A stretch of 64,000 nucleotides of DNA from Nevskia sp. Its GTDB lineage: Bacteria > Pseudomonadota > Gammaproteobacteria > Nevskiales > Nevskiaceae. Below are positions 57,183 through 64,000 of the stretch, piece by piece. The stretch lies in NCBI GenBank assembly GCA_019689635.1, contig JADGHB010000004.1:1-64000 (forward strand). The letters are read 5' to 3'. Every line of letters begins with the position of its first letter. Positions within the stretch are counted from its first letter, which is position 1. The position numbers and the translations under genes are program-made. Below the pieces are notes generated by a model. It worked only from the letters and a program-made list of their open reading frames with translations, was not told where the DNA came from and ran no database searches.

Positions 57183-57326
57183 GAACTTCTCCTTTTTCTT
57201 GAGACGGGTGTCGAAACGCGGCAAGCGCCGAGCGCACCGCGTGTGCATCGCCGACTCCCGGCCGATAAGCATACAAGTCCGAGCGCGCCTGCCCAAGACC
57301 GCAGGCGCTTGCCGCAACCGCGGCGC

Positions 57327-58475
57327 TCAGTAACCGAGCTGGCGGGCGGCGAGGTCCTTCATGATCTCGGTGGCGCCGCCGCCGATGGACAGCACTTTCG
57401 TTTCGCGGTACACGCGCTCGAGCTTGGCGCCGCGCAGGTATCCCGCGCCGCCGAGGATTTGCACCGCCTCGCCCGCGACCCACTCGAGCGTACCGGTGGC
57501 GAGATTCTTGAGCAGGCACAGCTCGGCGATCGGCATCTGGTTCTGGCCGACGCGCCAGCACAGGAGGTCGAGCTGCGCCTTGACCGCGTCGATGCGCATC
57601 TTCATGTCCACCAGCTTGTGGCGGATGACCTGGCGCGCGATGAGCGGCTTGCCGAAGGTCTCGCGCGAGCGCGCATAGGCCAGTGCCTCGTCGTAGCACA
57701 GCTGCGCCGTGGCCCAGGCCTGCGCGGCGAGCATCAGGCGCTCGTTGTTGAAGTTGCGCATGATGGCCATGAAGCCCTGGTTCTCGGCGCCGACGAGGTT
57801 CGCTACGGGCACGCGGCAATCGTCGAAATAAATCGTGGCGGTATCCGAGCAGCGCCAGCCCATCTTGTCGAGCCGGGTGCGCGTCACGCCGGGCCGGTCG
57901 GCCTCGATCACCAGCAAGGAGATGCCGCCCAGGCCCGGCCCGCCGGTGCGCACCGCCACGGTGAACCAGTCCGCACGCATGCCGGAGGTGATGAAGGTCT
58001 TGGTGCCCTTGACCCGGTAGTCGCCGCCGTCGCGCACGGCGCGGGTCCGCAGGTTCGCCACGTCGGAGCCGCCGGAGGGTTCGGTGATCGCCAGCGCGGC
58101 GATCTGCTCGCCCGCCAGCACCGGCCGCAGGAAGCGCTCCTTCAGCGGCTCGCTAGCGGCGTGGACCAGCGGCGGGCAGGCGATGCCGTGGGACAGCAGG
58201 CTCGCGATCAGCCCGCCCGCGCCGGTGCGTGCCAGCGCCTCGACCAAGATCACCAGGTAAAAAAGGTCCGCGACTTCCACGCCGCCGTAGGCCTCGGGAA
58301 AGCCGATGCCGAGGATGCCGGCTGCGGCCGCCTTGCGGTGCAGTTCGCGCGGGATCTCGCCGGCCGCTTCCCAGGCTTCGATGTACGGCTCGCATTCGCG
58401 CTCCACGAAGCGGCGCACCTGGGCGCGAAAGGCATCGTGCTCTTCGGTTTCGTAAGGCGACAGGCGCGGCGGCAT
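57327..58475 (-). CDS. Second acyl-CoA dehydrogenase
   Basis: 382 residues starting MPPRLSPYETEEHDAFRA; upstream codons are rejected because MPPRLSP fits the family length. Motifs: AIGITEP-type ALAITEPSGGSDVAN, FITSGMRADWF and MGWRCSDTATIYF. The helix-G glutamate (NFNNERLMLAAQ) and the IGGGATEIM end again point to a branched or long-chain acid, as in the AtuD gene. It is divergent from the acyl-CoA ligase 101 bases away. Substrate unknown. Confidence 0.9.
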   Translation of the reverse strand: MPPRLSPYETEEHDAFRAQVRRFVERECEPYIEAWEAAGEIPRELHRKAAAAGILGIGFPEAYGGVEVADLFYLVILVEALARTGAGGLIASLLSHGIACPPLVHAASEPLKERFLRPVLAGEQIAALAITEPSGGSDVANLRTRAVRDGGDYRVKGTKTFITSGMRADWFTVAVRTGGPGLGGISLLVIEADRPGVTRTRLDKMGWRCSDTATIYFDDCRVPVANLVGAENQGFMAIMRNFNNERLMLAAQAWATAQLCYDEALAYARSRETFGKPLIARQVIRHKLVDMKMRIDAVKAQLDLLCWRVGQNQMPIAELCLLKNLATGTLEWVAGEAVQILGGAGYLRGAKLERVYRETKVLSIGGGATEIMKDLAARQLGY

Positions 58476-58576
58476 GGGTTTGCACGAAGGCGAGGGCTTC
58501 GCGCAGACTTTACGAGCGCGCCGGCCAGGGCGCCACAACAATCTCGCTTACTGCGCAGACACCTGGGGGAGAGCAC

Positions 58577-60265
58577 ATGCAGATCGCTGCCGAAGAGCTG
58601 CCGCTGGCGCGCGTCCAGCACTGGGCGCGCACGCGGCCCGCTGCGGTGTATTTGACGCAGCCGCTGGAGGCCGGCGCGGTCCGGGAGTGGACCTGGGCGC
58701 AGGCGGTGGACGAGGCGTGCCGCGTCGCGGCCTGGCTCAAGGCGCAGGGTGCCGAGCGCGGCTGGCCGGAACGCGCGCGCGTGGCGATCCTCTCGAAGAA
58801 CTGCGCGCACTGGATCCTGATGGATTTCGCCATCTGGATGGCGGGCTACGTCAGCGTGCCGCTGTATCCCACCGCCTCGGCCGCGACGGTGCGCCAGGTC
58901 CTGGAACACAGCGAAGCGGTCGCCTGTTTCGTGGGCAAGCTCGACGACTGGAAGGCGATCGCGAGCGGCTTGCCGCCCGCCGTCTTGCTGCTGGCCTGCG
59001 CGCTGTCGCCCCCGGAGTGCGGCGCCGCCGCGCGCTGGGAGCAGATCGTCGCGAGCACGCCACCGCTGACGCCGATCGCGCCGCGCGAAGCCGGCGAGCT
59101 GGCCACGATCATCTACACCTCCGGCACCACGGGCGTGCCCAAGGGCGTGATGCACTCTTTCGGGACCTTCGCGCTGGCGCCCAAGACCACCGCCCAAATC
59201 TGGCCCGTGGACGCCAACGAACGCGTGCTCTCGCATCTGCCTCTGGCGCACGTGGCCGAGCGCCTGCTGGTCGAGGCCAATTCGGTGTATCACGGGTTCC
59301 ACGTTTTTTTCGCCGAGTCGCTGGATACTTTCGTGCGCGATCTCAAGCGCGCGCGGCCGACGTTCTTCGGCACCGTGCCGCGCCTGTGGACCAAGTTCCA
59401 GCAGGGCATTTATGCGCAGATGCCCAAGCAACGCCTGGATCGCATGCTCGCCGTGCCCGTGCTGGGGCGCTGGGTCGGCCGCAAGGTGCTCGCCGCCATC
59501 GGTCTGGATCGCGTGCGCTACGCCGCTTGCGGCGCCGCGCCGATGCCCACCGAGCTTTTGAGCTGGTTCCGCAAGCTGGGGCTGGATTTGTTCGAGGTCT
59601 ACGGCATGACCGAGAACTTCGCACTGTCCCACGGCACGCGGCCGGGCGAGGGCCGGATCGGCTACGTCGGTCGTGCGTATCCCGGCGTGGAATGCCGGCT
59701 GGGCGCGGGCGGCGAAGTGCTGGTCAAGAGCCCCGCCAACATGCTCGGCTATTACAAGGCCCCCGAGCTCACGCGCGAGACGCTGGATGCCGAAGGCTGG
59801 TTGCACACCGGCGACATCGGCGAGATCGACGAGCGCGGCAGGTTGCGCATCACCGGCCGGCTCAAGGAAATCTTCAAAACCGCCAAGGGCAAGTACGTGG
59901 CGCCGGCGCCGATCGAGGACCGCCTCAGCCGCCATCCGCAGCTGGAAGCGGTATGCGTGTGCGGCGCCGGACTCCCGCAGCCCTTCGCCATCGTCATGCC
60001 GGCGACCCATCCGGCCTGGTTCGAGGATGCGGCGCAGCGCGAGGAATTGCGCGCCTCGCTCGCCGCCCACCTGGAGCGCGTCAACGCCGAGCTGGAGCCG
60101 CACGAAAAGCTGGCGTTTCTCGCCGTGGTCCGAGAAAGCTGGACGGTGGACAACGGCCTGATCACGCCCACGCTCAAGGTCAAGCGCAGCCAAATCGAGA
60201 ACCGTTACGCGCCCAAGTTCGACGCCTGGGCGGCGCGCCGGGAAGCAGTGGTGTTCGACGATTGA
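58577..60265 (+). CDS. atuH: AMP-forming long-chain acyl-CoA synthetase, AtuH-like
   Basis: 562 residues from ATG 58577 after GGGGGAGA. The adenylate motifs are IIYTSGTTGVPKGVM, EVYGMTENFA, GWLHTGDIGEIDERG and GRLKEIFKTAKGKYVAPAPIE, which are standard for long-chain acyl-CoA ligases. It would activate a branched terpenoid acid for the AtuC-F steps. It lies next to an SDR, as in the Pseudomonas atuG-atuH pair. Substrate range cannot be inferred from sequence. Confidence 0.85.
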   Translation: MQIAAEELPLARVQHWARTRPAAVYLTQPLEAGAVREWTWAQAVDEACRVAAWLKAQGAERGWPERARVAILSKNCAHWILMDFAIWMAGYVSVPLYPTASAATVRQVLEHSEAVACFVGKLDDWKAIASGLPPAVLLLACALSPPECGAAARWEQIVASTPPLTPIAPREAGELATIIYTSGTTGVPKGVMHSFGTFALAPKTTAQIWPVDANERVLSHLPLAHVAERLLVEANSVYHGFHVFFAESLDTFVRDLKRARPTFFGTVPRLWTKFQQGIYAQMPKQRLDRMLAVPVLGRWVGRKVLAAIGLDRVRYAACGAAPMPTELLSWFRKLGLDLFEVYGMTENFALSHGTRPGEGRIGYVGRAYPGVECRLGAGGEVLVKSPANMLGYYKAPELTRETLDAEGWLHTGDIGEIDERGRLRITGRLKEIFKTAKGKYVAPAPIEDRLSRHPQLEAVCVCGAGLPQPFAIVMPATHPAWFEDAAQREELRASLAAHLERVNAELEPHEKLAFLAVVRESWTVDNGLITPTLKVKRSQIENRYAPKFDAWAARREAVVFDD

Positions 60266-60266
60266 A

Positions 60267-60282
60267 CCGCCCCGACGGGCGG
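60267..60282 (+). terminator. Hairpin after the acyl-CoA ligase
   Basis: CCGCCC and GGGCGG pair across a four-base loop, followed by GGTTCTC and, a few bases on, CTTTTTC. It is a short, moderate hairpin that may slow transcription before the next gene. Confidence 0.3.
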
Positions 60283-60314
60283 GGTTCTCAACTTTTTCTT
60301 GCAGGGGGAAAGCG

Positions 60315-61121
60315 ATGTATTCGCTCAAGGACAAGATCGCGGTGGTGACCGGCGCCGGTTCGGGCATCGGCCGGGCGTTGGCGCAGAACCTCGCCGCGCG
60401 CGGCTGCCGGCTGGCGCTGGCCGACATCGACGAAGCCGGACTCGGCGAGACTGCGGCGCTGCTGCCGGGTGAGACGGACGTGATGCAGGTGCGTCTGGAC
60501 GTGGCCGACCGCGCGGCGGTGTATGACTTCGCCGCGCGCGTGAAACAGACCTTCGGCACCGCGCACGTGGTCGTCAACAACGCCGGCGTCGCCGTTTCGC
60601 AGACGATCGAGAACCTGAGCTACGAAGACTTCGAATGGCTGATGGGCATCGACTTCTGGGGCGTGGTTTACGGCACCAAAGCCTTCCTGCCGCTGCTGCG
60701 CGCCCAAAACGAAGGCGCCATCGTCAACCTCTCCAGCGTGTTCGGCATCATCGCCGTTCCGACGCAGGGCGCCTACAACGCCGCCAAATTCGCGGTGCGC
60801 GGCTTCACCGAAGCCTTGCGCCACGAGTTGCGGGGGACCGGCGTCAAGGCCATCTGCGTCCATCCGGGCGGCATCAAGACCAACATCGCGCGCCGCGCGC
60901 GCTTCTACGCCGATCCTTCCGGGGAGACCGACCAGGCCAAGGCCGCGGCGCATTTCGACCGGCTGGCGCGCACCACGCCCGAACGGGCCGCCGAGATCAT
61001 CGTGCGCGGCGTCGAGCGCGGCACGCCCCGCGTCCTGATCGGCGCCGACGCCTGGCTGATCGACCGGATCCAGCGCTGGTTTCCGGCGAGCTACTGGAGC
61101 CTGATGGCGCGCTTTGTTTGA
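60315..61121 (+). CDS. Short-chain dehydrogenase/reductase, AtuG-like
   Basis: 268 residues with TGAGSGIG, NNAGVAVS and the catalytic YNAAK (AYNAAKFAVRGFTEAL). It is a standard NAD(P)-dependent SDR; the VHPGGIKTNIARRARF segment is of the acyl-CoA or alcohol dehydrogenase kind. It lies 49 bases after the acyl-CoA ligase in the same orientation, matching the atuG position in Pseudomonas. Its substrate is not known. Confidence 0.85.
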   Translation: MYSLKDKIAVVTGAGSGIGRALAQNLAARGCRLALADIDEAGLGETAALLPGETDVMQVRLDVADRAAVYDFAARVKQTFGTAHVVVNNAGVAVSQTIENLSYEDFEWLMGIDFWGVVYGTKAFLPLLRAQNEGAIVNLSSVFGIIAVPTQGAYNAAKFAVRGFTEALRHELRGTGVKAICVHPGGIKTNIARRARFYADPSGETDQAKAAAHFDRLARTTPERAAEIIVRGVERGTPRVLIGADAWLIDRIQRWFPASYWSLMARFV

Positions 61122-61193
61122 AGCTCGTCCGGTGCTATCTTGCTTACAAGTCTGTAAATAACGCTGCGCTCGGCGACGGGCTCGGAGGAGAAC

Positions 61194-63455
61194 ATGGACG
61201 GATCACGGCGGGCGCGCGCCGGGCGCGCGGTGCGGCTTGTGCTTTTTCTGGCCGTCGGCGGCGCGCTTTCGGCCTGCGGCGGTTCCAGCGTGCCGCAGGG
61301 CAGCGACGCGAGCGGCAGCGTGCCGCCGCAGCAGGCGAGCATCGACGACCAGTTGCCGTCCGGCACGGCGGGCACGGCCGACCGCTGCGACTTCCTCGAT
61401 CCGAGCTATTGCCTGTTCCCTTTCCCCAACGACTATTTCACGGTGGAAGATTCCACCTCCGACACCGGCCGGCGGGTGAACCTGCAGCGCGCCTCGATGC
61501 CGAAAAGCCGCATCGTGCTCGACAAGCCGATCGACCCGGCGGAATGGAACCGCAACGACGGTTTTTCGCCCGGCGCGATGATCGAGCTGCATGTGCCCGG
61601 CGTGGATCTGGCCAAGACCGGCGCGCCGCCGATCACCGACATTCCGCGTTCGCTGAAGTCCGATTCGCCGATCCTGCTGATCGACGCCGACACTCTGGAG
61701 CGCCAGCCGATCTGGGCCGAGCTGGACATGAACAACGTGTCCTCGCCCGACCGTCAGGCGCTCATCATCCGCGTGGCCAAGAACCTGCAATACGGCCACC
61801 GTTACATCGTCGCCTTGCGCAATCTCAAGGACGCCAGCGGCGCCACGATCGAGGCCGGCCCCGCGTTCCGCATCTACCGCGACAACCATGCCAGCAGCCT
61901 GGACTTCGTCAACCGCCGCCGCGCGCATGTGGAGGCGCTCTTCGCCACGTTGGCGAAAGCCGGCGTGGGGCGCTCCGATCTTTATCTGGCCTGGGATTTC
62001 ACCGTCGCTTCGCAGCGCAGCCTCACCGGCCGCATGCTGCACATCCGCGACGACGCCTTTGCCGCGTTCGCCAACGGCGTGCCCGACTTCAAGATCACCC
62101 GGGTCACCGATTACACCAGCGACCAGAACCCCAAGATCGCGCGGCAGGTCGAAGGCACGGTCACGGTGCCGACCTACCTGTTCATTCCCGACAGCGAAGC
62201 GACGCTCGCGCCCATCACCGACGTGATCGAACAGGTGCTCGCCGCGGGGGCGAGCGCGCCGGTGCCGGTCGCCACACTGCAAGGCCTGTTCGCGACGCTC
62301 GGCGACCAGGACCTGCCGCTGACGCGCTTTTACTACGGAACACCGAATCCCGCTCCCTACGATCTTCCGCAGCGTTTCGCCGGCGGCACGCTGACGGCGC
62401 CTTTCACCTGCATCATCCCCCGCGCCGTGCAGAGCGCCGATGGCCACATCCATCCCGCACGCATCGCGCTCTACGGCCACGGCCTGTTCGGCTCGCGCGA
62501 CGAAGTCACCGCCGGCAACGTCGAGGACATGGCCAACGAGCACGACTTCGTGTTCTGCGCCGCCAACTGGCTGGGCTTCTCGCAGGGCGACCTGCCCAAC
62601 GCGCTGATCACGCTGCTCGACGTGTCCAACGCGCGCTCGTTCTTCGACACCACGCAGCAGGGCGTGCTCAACTTCCTCGCGCTGGGCCGCGCGCTGCTCA
62701 GCCCGCAGGGTTTCGCCGCGCAGGCCGCCTTCCAGATGGGCAGCCCGCCGCAAAGCGTGCTCGACACCACCGAGTTGTACTACGACGGCAACAGTCAGGG
62801 CGGCATCCTGGGCGGCCTGCTGATGAGCGTGGCGCAGGACATCACCCGCGGCGTGCTGGGCGTGCCGGGCATGAATTATTCGCTGCTTTTGGAGCGCAGC
62901 TCGGACTTCGCGACCTACTCGAAATTTCTCTACGCGGCCTATCCCGACAGCCTCGACCAGGAGTTCATCTTCTCGCTGCTGCAGATGCTGTGGGATCGTG
63001 CCGAGGCCGACGGCTACGCCGAGGCCATGACCACCGGCGCGCTGCCGAACACGCCGGCGCACCAGGTGCTGATGCACGTGGCGTTCGGCGATTTCCAGGT
63101 CAGCATGTGGGCGGCGCAGAACGAGGCGCGCACCATCGGCGCGCAGCGACACTGTCCTTCGCTGGAGCCGGGCCGCAACCCCGACCGCGCCGAATTCCCC
63201 GGCATTCCGTGCATGAGCGACGAGGCCAGCGGGCACGACGGGTCGGCTTTCGTCATCTGGGACAGCGGACCGGACAAAGTCGCGCCCCCGCCGACCGACG
63301 ACGTGCCACCCACCGGCGACCACGACCCGCACGGCGACCCGCGGGCCACGCCGGCGGCGCGCAGCCAGAAATCGGAGTTTCTGAAGCCTGACGGCAAAGT
63401 GATCGACGTCTGCGGCGGCAAACCCTGTGGTTCCGACGGCTATACCCCGCCCTGA
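61194..63455 (+). CDS. Large lipoprotein with serine-hydrolase motif
   Basis: 753 residues. A lipoprotein signal peptide ends ALSACG (Cys about 26). The middle contains the nucleophile elbow YYDGNSQGGILGG (G-N-S-Q-G, Ser about 534), as in alpha/beta hydrolases. The N-terminal half (FPFPNDYFTVEDSTSDTGRRV) and the Pro/Asp-rich tail (DDVPPTGDHDPHGDPR) are not catalytic in appearance. It may be a surface-exposed esterase or lipase that frees terpenoid or fatty acids for the adjacent pathway; this is inference. Confidence 0.8.
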   Translation: MDGSRRARAGRAVRLVLFLAVGGALSACGGSSVPQGSDASGSVPPQQASIDDQLPSGTAGTADRCDFLDPSYCLFPFPNDYFTVEDSTSDTGRRVNLQRASMPKSRIVLDKPIDPAEWNRNDGFSPGAMIELHVPGVDLAKTGAPPITDIPRSLKSDSPILLIDADTLERQPIWAELDMNNVSSPDRQALIIRVAKNLQYGHRYIVALRNLKDASGATIEAGPAFRIYRDNHASSLDFVNRRRAHVEALFATLAKAGVGRSDLYLAWDFTVASQRSLTGRMLHIRDDAFAAFANGVPDFKITRVTDYTSDQNPKIARQVEGTVTVPTYLFIPDSEATLAPITDVIEQVLAAGASAPVPVATLQGLFATLGDQDLPLTRFYYGTPNPAPYDLPQRFAGGTLTAPFTCIIPRAVQSADGHIHPARIALYGHGLFGSRDEVTAGNVEDMANEHDFVFCAANWLGFSQGDLPNALITLLDVSNARSFFDTTQQGVLNFLALGRALLSPQGFAAQAAFQMGSPPQSVLDTTELYYDGNSQGGILGGLLMSVAQDITRGVLGVPGMNYSLLLERSSDFATYSKFLYAAYPDSLDQEFIFSLLQMLWDRAEADGYAEAMTTGALPNTPAHQVLMHVAFGDFQVSMWAAQNEARTIGAQRHCPSLEPGRNPDRAEFPGIPCMSDEASGHDGSAFVIWDSGPDKVAPPPTDDVPPTGDHDPHGDPRATPAARSQKSEFLKPDGKVIDVCGGKPCGSDGYTPP

Positions 63456-63620
63456 GGGCGTCGCTGTTGATGCTTCGACTGCACGTAAGCGGCGACCGCG
63501 CGCATTTCATCCGGCCTCTGGTTCTTGATGATGCCGCGCATGGCGATCGAGTTGCGTGGTCGTTCCTGGATCGCGTCTGCGTTCGAGCGGACGTCCAAGG
63601 GGTATGCGTTCGGGAAGGCT
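63441..63620 (-). pseudogene. Possible remnant of a c-type cytochrome C-terminus
   Basis: The minus strand reads NSIAMRGIIKNQRPDEMRAV followed by AAYVQSK. This resembles the last helix of small cytochromes c (MRG...L(S/R)DEE..AVAAYV). The frame is closed by TGA at 63623-63621, and no CxxCH heme motif is visible upstream in any frame, so a working cytochrome is unlikely. The fragment is short, so chance is possible. Confidence 0.3.
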
Positions 63621-63879
63621 CAGTCCGCAGGATTCGCTGGATACGCCGGACTGGCGGGCGAATCAAGGACAAGATTCGTGTGGTCCGACACGGCGTGTAA
63701 ACCGCTCGTTGCCACCCTGGTCGCCGCGAGACGGCTCGTTCGCCCCGTCGGCGCTCACGGTGTGCTGGCGTCACTTGCCAGCCGGCGCCGGATCGGCTGA
63801 AACTCTTGCGCAAGGAGGCTTTCTAAGGCGGTGAAAGTCGAACGCCAGACCTGCGGCACCATCGATATGGAGGAACGCG

Positions 63880-64000
63880 ATGTCCGAGGAACGCCACTGG
63901 ACGCTGGCCGACATCCCCTGGCACGAGCTGGAACGCGACCGGGTGGCGGACAGCGAAGAGCTGTTCTATATGGTCAGCACGGCTTCGCTGATCGAGATCA
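63880..64000 (+). CDS. Ferritin-like domain protein, N-terminus cut by window edge
   Basis: ATG 63880 is preceded by GGAGG six bases upstream. The first residues read MSEERHWTLADIPWHELERD, followed by SEELFYMVSTASLIEI. The DIPW...LL..V..AS.IE pattern resembles the start of ferritin-like domain proteins of the type that open with WTLDDIPW. Only 40 codons are visible, so the metal ligands cannot be checked. The assignment is tentative. Confidence 0.4.
   Translation, partial: MSEERHWTLADIPWHELERDRVADSEELFYMVSTASLIEI

Noticed and set aside
58250-60580. Long minus-strand open frame of about 776 codons
   Set aside because: It overlaps the strongly supported acyl-CoA ligase and has no motif character.

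Overview
The window is high-GC DNA (roughly two thirds G+C) from a gammaproteobacterium, judged from gene content and order (nrdR-ribD-ribE-ribBA-ribH-nusB-thiL; an atu-type terpenoid cluster; a form IA RuBisCO alpha-carboxysome operon). The genus cannot be named from sequence alone. The gene set suggests a facultative autotroph: it can fix CO2 in carboxysomes, burn glycogen through phosphoketolase, and probably oxidise branched isoprenoid acids through acyl-CoA dehydrogenases linked to ETF.

Layout. 1-7 kb: a minus-strand carbohydrate operon (phosphoketolase, alpha-glucan phosphorylase, transaldolase) interrupted between its last two genes by a group II intron lying antisense. It starts at a divergent promoter with an FNR/ANR-type box; a second such box precedes ompW (7-9 kb). 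9-22.5 kb: housekeeping genes on the plus strand (fmdB, DUF502, aspS, nadA, glyA, the nrdR-rib-nusB-thiL-murI-pgpA chain), tightly packed with many ATGA-type overlaps. 22.6-24.4 kb: an isolated atuA-like gene.

24.4-44.7 kb is a complete CO2-concentrating and CO2-fixing island. It holds a DAB inorganic-carbon pump operon (dabB, an extra membrane protein, dabA, a PII-like protein), a convergent cbbR, and one long operon: cbbL-cbbS-csoS2-csoSCA-csoS4A-csoS4B-csoS1-csoS1-ferritin-like-acRAF-mcdA-mcdB-cbbQ-cbbO-csoS1D, then a cytoplasmic trypsin-like peptidase. The pump supplies bicarbonate, the carbonic anhydrase inside the shell converts it to CO2 for RuBisCO, acRAF and CbbQO help assemble and reactivate RuBisCO, and McdAB spaces the carboxysomes. 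CsoS2 is unusually short, and the two csoS1 genes share a 242-bp identical block.

44.9-61.1 kb: ETF-ubiquinone oxidoreductase, etfB, etfA, then an atu-like cluster (atuB, atuR, atuC, atuD, atuE, atuF; then an OmpA porin, a second acyl-CoA dehydrogenase, an AtuH-like acyl-CoA ligase and an AtuG-like dehydrogenase). This set fits citronellol/geraniol-type or related methyl-branched acid degradation feeding electrons to ETF. 61.2-64 kb: a large lipoprotein with a serine-hydrolase motif, a possible cytochrome c remnant, and the start of a ferritin-like gene cut by the window edge.

No tRNA, rRNA or CRISPR array was recognised.
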